Positions 24,773 through 33,505 of a DNA stretch of 64,000 bases are shown here, piece by piece. The stretch's first letter is position 1, and each line of letters begins with the position of its first letter. Source of the stretch: Bog-950 sp044225825. Lineage in GTDB: Bacteria > Bacteroidota > Bacteroidia > Chitinophagales > LD1. Below the pieces are notes generated by a model that was given only the letters and a program-made list of their open reading frames with translations, had not been told where the DNA came from and did not search any database. A program made the translations under genes and the position numbers. Where the stretch lies: NCBI GenBank assembly GCA_044225825.1, contig JBGAIB010000008.1, positions 109,162 through 173,161 on the forward strand, written 5' to 3'.

Positions 24773-25630
24773 TTAATATAAATCCTCCACCTTAACGCGC
24801 AGGTATCGGAATATTGCCGTAAGGGTGCTGAAAAACGAAATAAGGATTCCGAATAAAATCAGCGCTCCAAAAAGCAGCGCAAATGTAAATAAATCGCTTT
24901 TCAAACCAAGTTCAGGGGTGGAGTAGTCCACATACCACATGATACCCAACAGCAGGATACAAGCCACTACCCCGCTTATGAACCCGTTAAAGATACTGCG
25001 TCCCAAAAACGGCTTGATAATAAACCAGCGGGTAGCCCCTATTAACTGCATGCTTTTAATGGTAAAGCGGTTGCTGAACATGGCTAAACGGATAGTATTA
25101 AAGATAAGCGACACGGCAAAAATCAACAGCAGCACAGCTGCCAGCAGTGTTAATGGGGTTACTTTGTTAACCAGGCTATCGAGCGACTCCAGGAAATTTT
25201 TCACAAAATTTACCTGTTGCACCCCTTCTGTTGCCAGCAGTTCAGCCTTTACTTTTTCAATACCCTGGTTGGTAGCGTAGGGTTCGGTAAGCGTTATTAC
25301 AAACGAAGCATATAAAGGGTTATAAGGCAGCAGGGAGGTATCGACGTAGCCGTCCTTATCGTTCTGCATTAAAATTTTAAGCGCTTCGTCTTTCGAAATA
25401 TAGGTGATGGTTTTTACAAAAGGCTTGCCTTTGATGGTGGTTTGTAAGGTGGCTATGCGGTCGGCGGTAATATCGTCGTGCAGCATAATCTCCATCTTAA
25501 AGTTCTCCCGGTATTCCATGGAGATCTTCCGGGCTTCAATCATCATAGATAGCGCCACGCCCAATACCGAGAGCACCAGGGTAATACCAAAAATGGCGTA
25601 GAAATAGGAAGTACGTTTACCGCTTGCCAA
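24773..25630 (-). CDS. ftsX: cell division protein FtsX, permease-like
   Basis: 285 residues. There is one N-terminal membrane helix (FYAIFGITLVLSVLGVALSM), then an extracytoplasmic loop of about 110 residues (the X-loop, with YISKDEALKILMQNDKDGYVD-type sequence). Three C-terminal helices follow in the FtsX permease domain. The only start available is TTG, with an in-frame TAG 24 bp upstream; TAAGG a few bases before it could serve as ribosome site. FtsX works with the ATPase FtsE, which is not in this cluster, to control cell-wall hydrolases at the septum. It is the first gene of a conserved five-gene run. Confidence 0.9.
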   Translation of the reverse strand: MASGKRTSYFYAIFGITLVLSVLGVALSMMIEARKISMEYRENFKMEIMLHDDITADRIATLQTTIKGKPFVKTITYISKDEALKILMQNDKDGYVDTSLLPYNPLYASFVITLTEPYATNQGIEKVKAELLATEGVQQVNFVKNFLESLDSLVNKVTPLTLLAAVLLLIFAVSLIFNTIRLAMFSNRFTIKSMQLIGATRWFIIKPFLGRSIFNGFISGVVACILLLGIMWYVDYSTPELGLKSDLFTFALLFGALILFGILISFFSTLTAIFRYLRVKVEDLY

Positions 25631-25825
25631 AGCCTTAAATTTTATGTGGTAAAACTACCGGAATCGTTATGCTTATTCAACGGAGTTTACCGCCCCCGAT
25701 TGTTGAAAAGACCGCCATTGTCCAATTTTGGATGGAAAACCCGCTTACAAGGCCTTGTGGGGCAGTCCATTCCGCAATACTTATCCACGTTTTTGGCACA
25801 TTCTTAGCCTATTGGGCTTTAAGGG

Positions 25826-25855
25826 TTTGTTCTTTACCCGAAAAAATTACTTTTG
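25826..25855 (+). promoter_or_regulatory. Bacteroidota promoter upstream of the DUF2795 gene
   Basis: TTTG at 25826-25829 and TACTTTTG at 25848-25855 are separated by 18 bp, close to the usual -33/-7 arrangement of Bacteroidota. The start codon of the next gene is 24 bp downstream. Confidence 0.6.
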
Positions 25856-25879
25856 CGCGCTGATTTAAAAAGCAATACT

Positions 25880-26101
25880 ATGTTTTGGACACTCGAACTG
25901 GCTTCCTATCTGGAGGATGCTCCCTGGCCTTCTACAAAAGACGAATTGATCGATTACGCTATTCGTTCGGGCGCACCTGTTGAGGTAATTGAAAACCTGC
26001 AGGAACTGGACGACGATGGCGAGATCTACGAAGGCATCGAGGACATCTGGCCCGACTACCCCACCAAGGAGGACTTCTTCTTTAATGAAGATGAGCACTA
26101 A
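25880..26101 (+). CDS. DUF2795 family small acidic protein
   Basis: 73 residues from the ATG at 25880. A start 27 bp upstream would overlap the promoter. The sequence MFWTLELASYLEDAPWP, with TKDELIDYAIRSGAP and EDIWPDYPTKEDFFFNEDE, matches the highly conserved DUF2795 proteins of Bacteroidota. It is strongly acidic and probably cytosolic. Function is unknown. It is monocistronic, with its own promoter and a good terminator. Confidence 0.88.
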   Translation: MFWTLELASYLEDAPWPSTKDELIDYAIRSGAPVEVIENLQELDDDGEIYEGIEDIWPDYPTKEDFFFNEDEH

Positions 26102-26131
26102 TTTCTTAATTGCATTCAACTGCATAAAAAC

Positions 26132-26164
26132 TAAAAAGCCACCCGTAGGTGGCTTTTTTATTTG
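26132..26164. terminator. intrinsic terminator between DUF2795 and queA
   Basis: Stem GCCACC-CGTA-GGTGGC is flanked by AAAAA and followed by TTTTTTATTT, so it can end transcripts from both sides of this convergent pair. Confidence 0.85.
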
Positions 26165-26179
26165 TAGTTGGTTGCAATA

Positions 26180-27229
26180 CTAGATAATCAACATGGCATC
26201 GCCATAGGTAAGGAAACGATATTTCTCCTTAATCGCTGTTTCGTAGGCTTTCATCACCAGGTCGTAACCGCCAAAGGCGCAGGCCATAATCAGCAGGCTG
26301 CTCTTAGGTTGGTGGAAGTTGGTGATCATGGCATTGGCAATGCTGAAATCATAAGGTGGGTGGATGAACAGGTTCGTCCAGCCTTTAAACGGTTTCAGGT
26401 AATGCTCAGCCGATACTGCCGATTCTACCGCACGCATGGTAGTGGTGCCTACCGCACAGATGCGCTTGCCGCTATCTTTTGCCGTGTTTACCAGTTTTAC
26501 CGCTTTGTCGGGGATAATGATCTCCTCGGCATCCATTTTATGCTTGCTCAGGTCTTCTACATCAATTGTGCGGAAGGTCCCCAGGCCGGTATGCAGGGTT
26601 ACTTCGGCTAATTCCACGCCTTTAATCTCCAGGCGTTTCAGCAGTTCGCGGCTAAAGTGTAAACCGCCGGTTGGGGCCGCTACAGCGCCCTCTACACGGG
26701 CAAACACGGTTTGGTAACGCTCTGCATCAATAGGCTCTACATCGCGCTTAATGTATTTAGGCAGTGGGGTTTCGCCCAGGCTGTAAAGTATCTTCTTAAA
26801 CTTCTCGTGGTCGCCATCAAACAAAAAACGAATGGTACGGCCGCGGCTGGTAGTGTTATCTACCACTTCGGCAATCAATTCGTCGTTCTGACCGAAATAC
26901 AGCTTATTGCCCACACGTATTTTACGGGCAGGGTCTACCAGCACATCCCATAAAAACTGCTTGGAGTTCAATTCGCGCAGCAGGAACACCTCAATTTTAG
27001 CGCCGGTTTTTTCTTTAGTGCCGTATAAACGGGCGGGGAACACCTTGGTATTGTTAAGCACCATAACGTCGCCTTCGCCAAAATACTTCAGCACATCGCT
27101 AAACTTCTTGTGCTCAATTTTCTTGGTTTTACGGTCAATCACCATCAACTTGCTTTCATCGCGGTTTTTGGTGGGGTAAAGGGCTACGCTTTCCTTAGGA
27201 ATGGTAAAATTAAAACTGGATAGTTTCAT
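26180..27229 (-). CDS. queA: S-adenosylmethionine:tRNA ribosyltransferase-isomerase
   Basis: 349 residues, the normal length for QueA. Signatures include the opening FNFTIPKESVALYPTKNRDESKLMV-type segment, VMVLNNTKVFPARLYG, and EGAVAAPTGGLHFSRELL. ELAEVTLHTGLGTFRTIDVEDL and LFIHPPYDF...TNFHQPKSSLLIM complete the set. It transfers the ribosyl part of AdoMet to 7-aminomethyl-7-deazaguanine in tRNA, making epoxyqueuosine. Another queuosine-pathway gene, queD, lies 16 kb away. Confidence 0.96.
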   Translation of the reverse strand: MKLSSFNFTIPKESVALYPTKNRDESKLMVIDRKTKKIEHKKFSDVLKYFGEGDVMVLNNTKVFPARLYGTKEKTGAKIEVFLLRELNSKQFLWDVLVDPARKIRVGNKLYFGQNDELIAEVVDNTTSRGRTIRFLFDGDHEKFKKILYSLGETPLPKYIKRDVEPIDAERYQTVFARVEGAVAAPTGGLHFSRELLKRLEIKGVELAEVTLHTGLGTFRTIDVEDLSKHKMDAEEIIIPDKAVKLVNTAKDSGKRICAVGTTTMRAVESAVSAEHYLKPFKGWTNLFIHPPYDFSIANAMITNFHQPKSSLLIMACAFGGYDLVMKAYETAIKEKYRFLTYGDAMLII

Positions 27230-27299
27230 GTATTTATATGGATTTGAATTTTACGGAATTCAAACGGCACCTTCAGGATGGCGCCGAAATTACGAGCCG

Positions 27300-27307
27300 C
27301 AAATGTA
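27300..27307 (-). promoter_or_regulatory. -7 element TACATTTG upstream of queA (minus strand)
   Basis: On the minus strand TACATTTG fits TAnnTTTG and would give a leader of roughly 65 nt for queA. A TTG lies about 23 bp further upstream as a possible -33 element. Confidence 0.4.
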
Positions 27308-27411
27308 ACCCAGCATTTTTAATTTCATAACAAGCACAGCCCTAAAGCATTAATTTCTTCTTCCGGCAAAGCAATTCCTGCCTTTTGCCGGTTCTTTTAT
27401 ACGTTTGCAGC

Positions 27412-28680
27412 GTGGGAACCATACTACAGGTATTCTGGCAAAGTTTACGGCTATCCGTGGAAGAATTGCGCTCGGCAAAGCTGCGCTCCTTTCTTTCGCT
27501 GCTGGGTATAACCATCGGTATATTGTGCATTATATCGGTGCGTACGGCTGTAAACTCGCTGGAAATGAACATCCAGAATAGTATTTCTTCCTTCGGAAAT
27601 GACATCCTGTATATCCAAAAATGGCCCTGGATTTTTGGCGACGATTACCCCTGGTGGAAGTATATCAACCGGCCCAATGCCAACCGCCGCGAACTGGAAC
27701 AGCTCAGCAGCGAACTAAAAGGTGCCAAAGCCTGCTGCATTATGTATTTTGCCGGTAACACCACCATTATTGCCGGCGACCGGGTAGCCGAAGGGGTAAA
27801 GGTTAGCGGGGTTAGCTACGATTACAACAAGATTAAAGAGATGGACTTTACGGAGGGCAGGTATTTTACCCCCGCCGAATCGAATAATGCACAGGCCGTA
27901 GCCCTGATAGGCTCCAACATTGCCGAAACCCTTTTTGAAGGATTGGGTTCGCCCGAGGGGCAGGAAATAAAGATTAAAGGGGTAAAGTTAAAAGTGGTGG
28001 GTGTGCTTAAAAAAGAGGGCGACGATCTGTTTGGCTTTACGCTGGATAATAACGTAATAGTGCCCTTTAGCTTTATGAGCATGTTCGAAAACATGAACCA
28101 ACTGGGTAACGACCCGCTTATTGCCGTAGTGCCCAAACCCGGTGTGCCTATCGAAGAATTGAAATACGAGATTAAGGGGGTGATGCGTGGTGTGCGTGGT
28201 CTGGGGCCTTTTCAGGATGATAACTTTGCCGTTAACCAGGTGAGTGTATTTACCGAAGGTATCAAGTCTATTTTCTCGATTGTAAACATTGCCGGTATGA
28301 TCATCGGTATATTTTCGGTGATAGTGGGTGCCTTTGGCATAGCCAACATTATGTTTGTGGCGGTTAAGGAGCGCACCTATATTATCGGCATTAAAAAGGC
28401 TATAGGTGCCCGCAAAATTTACATCCTGCTCGAGTTTTTGCTGGAAGCCGTTGTACTTTGCGTGATTGGCGGTGTAATTGGCCTGCTGGTTGTAATCGGT
28501 TTATTCCAGGTGTTGCAATACCTGGTTAGCCATGTGTTTGAAAGCGATTTTAAGTTTTACATCACCACCTACAACATCGTATTAGGCCTGAGCATCTCAA
28601 TTATAGTAGGTATTGTAGCAGGCTTTATACCAGCCATATTAGCAGCTAATATGAAACCGGTAGATGCTATCCGCAGCTAA
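27412..28680 (+). CDS. MacB/FtsX-type ABC transporter permease
   Basis: 422 residues from a GTG at 27412, preferred because the preceding 9 codons do not fit the family. Layout: N-terminal membrane helix (LRSFLSLLGITIGILCIISV), then a periplasmic MacB core domain of about 220 residues. Three C-terminal helices of the FtsX permease domain follow, with the typical ERTYIIGIKKAIGARKIYILLEFL coupling region and ending MKPVDAIRS. Such permeases move lipoproteins, peptides or lipids mechanically, with a partner ATPase. No ATPase or membrane-fusion gene is adjacent, so the partner must be encoded elsewhere. Confidence 0.9.
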   Translation: MGTILQVFWQSLRLSVEELRSAKLRSFLSLLGITIGILCIISVRTAVNSLEMNIQNSISSFGNDILYIQKWPWIFGDDYPWWKYINRPNANRRELEQLSSELKGAKACCIMYFAGNTTIIAGDRVAEGVKVSGVSYDYNKIKEMDFTEGRYFTPAESNNAQAVALIGSNIAETLFEGLGSPEGQEIKIKGVKLKVVGVLKKEGDDLFGFTLDNNVIVPFSFMSMFENMNQLGNDPLIAVVPKPGVPIEELKYEIKGVMRGVRGLGPFQDDNFAVNQVSVFTEGIKSIFSIVNIAGMIIGIFSVIVGAFGIANIMFVAVKERTYIIGIKKAIGARKIYILLEFLLEAVVLCVIGGVIGLLVVIGLFQVLQYLVSHVFESDFKFYITTYNIVLGLSISIIVGIVAGFIPAILAANMKPVDAIRS

Positions 28681-28883
28681 TTGGCCCCAACTACCTTTGA
28701 GGAATTTCGGGTAAAACGCAGGAGGTCTTATGGCCCTATTTCCACATATAACCATCTAACAGTTGCGCTTGTTCCTTTATTTTACCCATTAACATAAAGG
28801 ACGCTTTTTGCACATATTATTCCCCTTACCCTACCCGGTGGGGCTTATTAAGCCCATTGTTAACCCAACTACCTGCAAGTCCC

Positions 28884-30344
28884 ATGATCAGAACTCTGGT
28901 AATAGCTGAAGACAAAAGCCTGATTCAAACGCTCCAAAAATTTTTGATCCGAAACAATTGCCTGGTAGGGGTTTCCTCTACGGTAGACGATTGCCTACGC
29001 CATATCCGCTTTACCCCTCCGGAAATTATTCTTTGCGATACGGTACTATCACCAACCGTGCCGGAGCTGCTATTGGAAGGCCTTACACAAGGTATTTTGC
29101 GTATACCCGTGTTGTTTCTTGTAAAACCGGCAGAGCTTAAATTAGCAGTAAAACTAATGTTAAACGGTGCCTTCGATTGTGTAAGCAGGCACATACAGCC
29201 GGAGGAGATACTAAACAGCATCCAACTTGCCATAAACCGCAAGATAGATCAGGGTAACAACATCGGACATGCTTCGCTGTTCGGTGCAGATAAGAACAAA
29301 AGCACACCAACCGGCGCTTACTACTTTAATGATTCCGAAATTTCGAATCAGCTACAGGGTCAAATAAAAGTGGTGGCCCCCACCAATTACACCGTTATAA
29401 TATATGGCGAAAGCGGCGCCGGCAAGGAGGGGGTAGCGCGTGAAATACACCAAGCCAGCAAGCGCAGTAACAAACCCTTTATCGCCATCGATTGCGGGGC
29501 ATTAACAAAGGAACTGGCCGCCAGCGAATTATTCGGGCACGAGAAGGGTTCGTTTACCGGGGCCATAGCCCAAAAGAAGGGGCAATTCGAAAATGCCAAT
29601 GGTGGCACTTTATTATTGGATGAAGTAGCCAATTTGCCTTATGACATTCAGGTACTGTTGCTACGGGCCATCCAGGAAAAAAAGATACGTCGGGTAGGCG
29701 GTACTTCCGAGATACCTATTGATGTACGCATTATAGTAGCCAGCAACGAACGACTGAGCAGTGCAGTAGCACAGGGAAAATTCCGGCAGGATCTCTACCA
29801 CCGCTTTAACGAATTCAGTATTGAAGTGCCCCCTTTGCGGGAACGTAAGGAGGATATTCTTTTTTACGCCGAACGCTTTTTAAAATTATCTGCAACGGAA
29901 TTAAACAGGCCAATTACAGGTTTCAGCGAAGAGGTTAAAACCATCTTTAAAAGTTATCCCTGGTATGGCAACCTGCGCGAAATGCGCAATGTTGTCAGTC
30001 GTGCAACCTTATTATGCAACAGTTCGCTCATTACACCCGATCAACTACCTATAGAACTTAGGGAGTGTTGCCCCTTGGTGGAGGTAGCAGAAGAAGTGGC
30101 AACTCCTCCCCTACCTGTGCCGGTACATAACCCCATAATCCCGGTTCCGGATGGTGCCCAGGAGAAACCAAAGCAGGGCACTTTCGAAGTCTTGAACTTA
30201 AAACGCGCAGCGCAGGAAGCAGAATACGAGTTAATATTAAATGCACTGCGGCAGGCTGATTTTAAAAAGGCCAAAACTGCAGAGTTGCTCGGCATTAATC
30301 GCCGTACGCTATACAATAAAATGAAGTTAATTAAGCAGCGCTAA
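28884..30344 (+). CDS. NtrC-family sigma-54 activator with degenerate receiver domain
   Basis: 486 residues from the ATG at 28884. The receiver domain (1-118) keeps the acidic pair ED (9-10) and Asp52, but the switch Thr is Val80 and the conserved Lys region reads CVSRHI, so phosphorylation signalling may be altered. The AAA+ domain has Walker A GESGAGKE (175-182), the sigma-54 contact GSFTGA (222-227) and Walker B GTLLLDEV (241-248). A proline-rich linker leads to a Fis-type HTH (KKAKTAELLGINRRTLYNKM). It activates RpoN-dependent promoters. No histidine kinase is nearby. A terminator follows it. Confidence 0.92.
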   Translation: MIRTLVIAEDKSLIQTLQKFLIRNNCLVGVSSTVDDCLRHIRFTPPEIILCDTVLSPTVPELLLEGLTQGILRIPVLFLVKPAELKLAVKLMLNGAFDCVSRHIQPEEILNSIQLAINRKIDQGNNIGHASLFGADKNKSTPTGAYYFNDSEISNQLQGQIKVVAPTNYTVIIYGESGAGKEGVAREIHQASKRSNKPFIAIDCGALTKELAASELFGHEKGSFTGAIAQKKGQFENANGGTLLLDEVANLPYDIQVLLLRAIQEKKIRRVGGTSEIPIDVRIIVASNERLSSAVAQGKFRQDLYHRFNEFSIEVPPLRERKEDILFYAERFLKLSATELNRPITGFSEEVKTIFKSYPWYGNLREMRNVVSRATLLCNSSLITPDQLPIELRECCPLVEVAEEVATPPLPVPVHNPIIPVPDGAQEKPKQGTFEVLNLKRAAQEAEYELILNALRQADFKKAKTAELLGINRRTLYNKMKLIKQR

Positions 30345-30364
30345 ACTGGTTCATCGAACACCAG

Positions 30365-30396
30365 CAAAAAGTCCGGCGTTTTGCCGGGCTTTTTTA
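30365..30396. terminator. intrinsic terminator after the NtrC-type regulator
   Basis: Stem GTCCGGC-GTTTT-GCCGGGC (one G-T pair) is followed by TTTTTTATTT and preceded by AAAAA. It lies between convergent genes and can serve both. Confidence 0.85.
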
Positions 30397-30413
30397 TTTC
30401 CATCCGTTTTATT

Positions 30414-30707
30414 TTAACGTCCTGTTGGACCGGTCATACCGGTATTACCTGTAAAGCTGGTAGTTCCGGTATATCCTGTAAAACCGCTGGGGCCATTGGT
30501 TCCTCTGTTGCCTGTAAACCCCATTTCGCCGTTCTTGTCAGTTTGGCGGTTGTTGTTTCGGTTATTGGTATTACCGGTAGAGCCTGTACTGCCGGTAGAA
30601 GTGCCATTCCTTTGCCCGTTGCCGCTACCCTGCGGATTTTGAGCAATACTAACAGCGGTGAGGCTTAACACTGTAAAGGCTATCAAAAAATTGATTCTAA
30701 CTTTCAT
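30414..30707 (-). CDS. exported collagen-like low-complexity protein
   Basis: 97 residues. A signal peptide (1-23, FLIAFTVLSLTAVSIAQ) is followed by an Asn/Gln/Gly/Ser/Thr-rich mature part. The C-terminal half is built of GxxGxT units such as GFTGNRGTNGPSGFTGYTG and GNTGMTGPTG, close to collagen-like Gly-X-Thr repeats. With a signal peptide it should be periplasmic or surface-exposed and disordered or fibre-forming. No partner gene is evident. It opens a run of low-complexity genes. Confidence 0.7.
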   Translation of the reverse strand: MKVRINFLIAFTVLSLTAVSIAQNPQGSGNGQRNGTSTGSTGSTGNTNNRNNNRQTDKNGEMGFTGNRGTNGPSGFTGYTGTTSFTGNTGMTGPTGR

Positions 30708-30852
30708 TGTTCCTATTTTTTAATTAAAAATCCTACGCTGGTTCACTATTCTGCAAAAATTATCCCGGCATCCTATGCCCACTGCAAAGGTTTTTTGCCC
30801 TGAACAACCAAAAAGCACCCTGTTACCAGTATGCTTCTAACCAGGTAATTAC

Positions 30853-31080
30853 TTAATCGGCTTCAATGGTAAGTTCGCCCCATAACCCCCGGTAACGCAC
30901 CGGTTGAAAAACAACAGCCGGTAAACCATGCATACGGATAACTTCAGAATTTACCCTTGAGACAGGAGCAGCGGTGTGATTTATGCGTTTCAGCGCTTTT
31001 GCAGAACGTAATTGCCTTCTATCTTCCCTATCAGGTGTTCTTTGCTCCATATTTCCTGCAAATTGTTTATCTCTGTCCAT
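30853..31080 (-). CDS. small basic hypothetical protein
   Basis: 75 residues, rich in Arg/Asp at the N-terminus (MDRDKQFAGNMEQRTPDRED) and ending RGLWGELTIEAD. No signal peptide or known domain is seen. Start and stop fit neatly between neighbours on the same strand, and the coding composition is plausible, but I do not recognise it. Confidence 0.55.
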   Translation of the reverse strand: MDRDKQFAGNMEQRTPDREDRRQLRSAKALKRINHTAAPVSRVNSEVIRMHGLPAVVFQPVRYRGLWGELTIEAD

Positions 31081-31133
31081 ATATCTTTAAAAAAGGAGGC
31101 GCCCACCATGGCAAAGGGGCGCCTCGTGTTCAA

Positions 31134-31808
31134 TTATTTTTCTTCTTCTTCTTCCTCCTCTTCTTCCTCACCTTCTTCATCTTCACTTTCCTCGTCGTCC
31201 TCTTCCTCTTCTTCTTCGTCATCCCCTTCCGGTTCACCTGCAGCTTCCAGATTTACAGCGGTTTCTGCCACCTCTGTTAACGTTTCATCTGCATTTTTTT
31301 CCTCTTCTAAAATCGACTCCAGAATTTCGGCAATATCATCCATACCCAGGGTTTGAGCATAGGTGCGCAGGGTACCATAGGTCGCAATTTCATAGTGCTC
31401 TACTTTCTGCGCTGCCGATATAATAGCTGCATCGCGTATAACGCCTTCCTCATTTTCCTTCATTAACTCTTCGGCTTCCTTAATCAGGCCTTCCATCGCT
31501 TCGCATTTCTTTGCCTGGGGTCGTTTTTCCAGTATTTCAAAAACTTCTTCCACCCGGGCAACCTGATTATCGGTTTCTTCCAGGTGGTTCTCTAAGGCCT
31601 CCACCAATTCTTCAGAAGTGGCATTCTTGATCATTTTCGGAATAGCCTTGGTCAATGCTTTTTCAGCCCAATAGATATCCTTTAACTGGTCTTCAAACAA
31701 GCCCTGCAGTTTAGATCCTGTTTTAGACTGACCATCCATAGATGGTTTGCTCTGCTTTTTGCCGCCACCACTCGTGGCTTTTGCCTTTGCTTTACTCTTT
31801 GTCCTCAT
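31134..31808 (-). CDS. DUF892/YciE-type ferritin-like protein with poly-Glu tail
   Basis: 224 residues from the ATG at 31808, which begins with a basic stretch (MRTKSKAKAKATSGGGKKQS). An upstream start 120 bp earlier would run through the neighbouring acidic gene. Residues about 32-190 form the four-helix ferritin-like DUF892 domain. It opens LQGLFEDQLKDIYWAEKALT and carries the metal-site type residues in ENHLEETDNQVARVEEVFE and QKVEHYEIATYGTLR. The last 35 residues are almost all Glu/Asp. YciE-like proteins are linked to stress responses. The basic head and acidic tail are unusual, and the tail might bind metal ions. Confidence 0.85.
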   Translation of the reverse strand: MRTKSKAKAKATSGGGKKQSKPSMDGQSKTGSKLQGLFEDQLKDIYWAEKALTKAIPKMIKNATSEELVEALENHLEETDNQVARVEEVFEILEKRPQAKKCEAMEGLIKEAEELMKENEEGVIRDAAIISAAQKVEHYEIATYGTLRTYAQTLGMDDIAEILESILEEEKNADETLTEVAETAVNLEAAGEPEGDDEEEEEEDDEESEDEEGEEEEEEEEEEK

Positions 31809-31842
31809 GTTGTGAGTTTTTTTAGTATTAAAAAAATTAAGG

Positions 31843-32046
31843 TTACGCCATAATGGTATCAAGAGACACCTCGTAGTCATCGTATTGCCCTTCGTCCCAA
31901 TCGTCATCGTCTTCCTCGTCATCATCATCGCCGGGGACTTTATTTACCACCGTAGAGGAAGTATGTCTAGCCTGTTCATCTTTATTATCATCCGATGCAC
32001 TACCTGGTTTAGGGCCGTCGTTAACGCTGAATTTATTGTAGTTCAT
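31843..32046 (-). CDS. small acidic protein of unknown function
   Basis: 67 residues, with a polar N-terminus (MNYNKFSVNDGPKPGSASDD) and a run of Asp/Glu (GDDDDEEDDDDWDEGQYDDY) before the end. No signal peptide. It lies 34 bp upstream of the ferritin-like gene on the same strand and may be co-transcribed. A doublet TAGCGCTTATAA sits 64-95 bp upstream of its start. Similar short acidic proteins accompany stress genes in Bacteroidota, but I cannot name this one. Confidence 0.6.
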   Translation of the reverse strand: MNYNKFSVNDGPKPGSASDDNKDEQARHTSSTVVNKVPGDDDDEEDDDDWDEGQYDDYEVSLDTIMA

Positions 32047-32635
32047 ATCGCCCGATTTAAATGGTTATTGAATAGGTAATGCACGGAGCAAAGAATATGC
32101 CTTGGCAAGTAGCGCTTATAACTATGTATTAGCGCTTATAAATCAACGATACCAACCTTTTGGCAACAGTAGTGTTGGGTTAAACTGTGGCATTTATGCC
32201 CGTTAGTCAATAAGCTTCCCCAGCCTACATCAATACCTTAAGGTCTGGTGGTTATGGTTGTAGTATCCTTGCGGCGTATCAACCCCAACAGAGCCGAACC
32301 ACCATTATCAATATTCGTGGTGTTGGGGAGGTGGGAGAAGTAGTGCCCGTACTATCCTGTAAAGCACTGTATAAGCAACAAAAGCGTTAATGTATTCGTT
32401 GCCCAATTACCACAGTATCTGTTACCTAAACTACTCAAAGGGGTAAACCCGTCTACAATTTAGCAACTGTTGCATTTAACAAATACTGCATTTATTGTTG
32501 TGTTCCGGCAGGGTAAACTACTTTATTCTAGGGTGTTGCATATTACAAGGCACATAAGAAAGGCTGTTGCACTGGAACTTTTTTTGAAGCAGGCCGCCAT
32601 ATCAATCTCATTTTCTTAAAACTAAAATTACTGTT
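32047..32635. other. 589-bp intergenic region between divergent low-complexity genes
   Basis: No gene is seen on either strand. The left part holds the direct repeat TAGCGCTTATAA (32110-32121 and 32130-32141). The right part holds three TGTTGCA words (32468, 32534, 32575). The length suggests regulatory DNA or an unrecognised small RNA, but no strong hairpin-plus-T-run was found. Confidence 0.5.
32110..32141. promoter_or_regulatory. direct repeat TAGCGCTTATAA x2, candidate operator
   Basis: Two perfect 12-bp copies start exactly 20 bp apart. Each holds the palindrome AGCGCT. They are upstream of the small acidic gene on the minus strand. Spacing of about two helix turns is compatible with a DNA-binding dimer pair. 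Confidence 0.45.
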
Positions 32636-33484
32636 ATGAAAAGGAATCAAAGCAGTGGCCGAAGTAGTAATGGCCGCGGAAGGTCGGGTGATGGCAGGTC
32701 GCAAAGTCATCCATTCAGGGGCAATCAGTATACCAGCGGTAGCACTACCAGCAGCAGTAGCCGTCAATCTGGCAGCAACAGAGGCCGCAATTCATCGGTA
32801 TACGATGAGCGTAGCGAAGGCCATGGCGGACGCAACAGCGGCAGCCGCAACAGCAGTTCTTCTAACATGTCTGGCGGTCAGGGATGGGGCAACCAATACA
32901 GCAACCGCGGTGGCTCGCAGGGTTACGACGACAGAAACGAAAGCCGTGGTTCGCGCAGCAATCGTGGCGGACGTGGTGATGATCAATACTCACGCGGTAA
33001 TGATCAATACAGCCGCGGAGGCGATCAATACTCGCGCAACAACGGTCGTTCAGACAGCTATTCATCCAACCGTGGCAGAGGCGGCGATAGCGAAGACAGC
33101 AACCGCTGGGGCAGCCAATGGGGTAATGGAGATTCGGAACGCTACGACCGCCAGGAAAACCGCGGTAGTCGGAATAACGGAAGCAATGGCGGTGGATTAA
33201 ATTGGCGCGACAGCGGCCGTAATGACGATTACTCTTACGGTAGCAATAGCGGCAGAGGCTGGGGCAACCAGTACGGCGATAACGATAGCGAAAGCTATAA
33301 CTACGACGAGCGCAACGAAAGCCGTGGCGGTCGCGGTGGCTGGGAGGAAGAGGATGACGATAACTACGGTGATAGTGGCCGTGGCGGTCGTAACCAGTAC
33401 GAAGATTACGATGAATACGACGAGTACGACGAAGATTACGACGATCAGGACGATGACCGTGGTGGCCGCCGTAACTACCGTTAA
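32636..33484 (+). CDS. RGG/SYG-rich low-complexity protein
   Basis: 282 residues, almost entirely Gly, Arg, Ser, Asn, Asp and Tyr. It starts MKRNQSSGRSSNGRGRSGDG with a SHPFRGNQY segment. Repeats include three near-copies of DQYSRG (about residues 117-140), many RGG and GWGNQY motifs, and an acidic Tyr/Asp-rich end (YEDYDEYDEYDEDYDDQDDD). No signal peptide. The composition resembles RGG-type RNA-binding or phase-separating proteins, but no folded domain is present. The +2 frame is also open for 546 bases because of the biased composition; this frame is preferred for its ATG position, full length and ordered RGG repeats. A terminator hairpin follows. Confidence 0.7.
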   Translation: MKRNQSSGRSSNGRGRSGDGRSQSHPFRGNQYTSGSTTSSSSRQSGSNRGRNSSVYDERSEGHGGRNSGSRNSSSSNMSGGQGWGNQYSNRGGSQGYDDRNESRGSRSNRGGRGDDQYSRGNDQYSRGGDQYSRNNGRSDSYSSNRGRGGDSEDSNRWGSQWGNGDSERYDRQENRGSRNNGSNGGGLNWRDSGRNDDYSYGSNSGRGWGNQYGDNDSESYNYDERNESRGGRGGWEEEDDDNYGDSGRGGRNQYEDYDEYDEYDEDYDDQDDDRGGRRNYR

Positions 33485-33505
33485 TTTTTTTTGTGGATTA
33501 TTCAG

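Noticed and set aside
31012..31356. Poly-Ser open frame on the plus strand
   Set aside because: It is the antisense of the poly-Glu tail of the ferritin-like gene (GAA/GAG read as TTC/CTC).
32655..33200. 181-codon Ala/Thr-rich frame overlapping the RGG-rich gene
   Set aside because: It arises from biased codons of the longer frame, which has an earlier ATG, reaches further and shows ordered RGG repeats.
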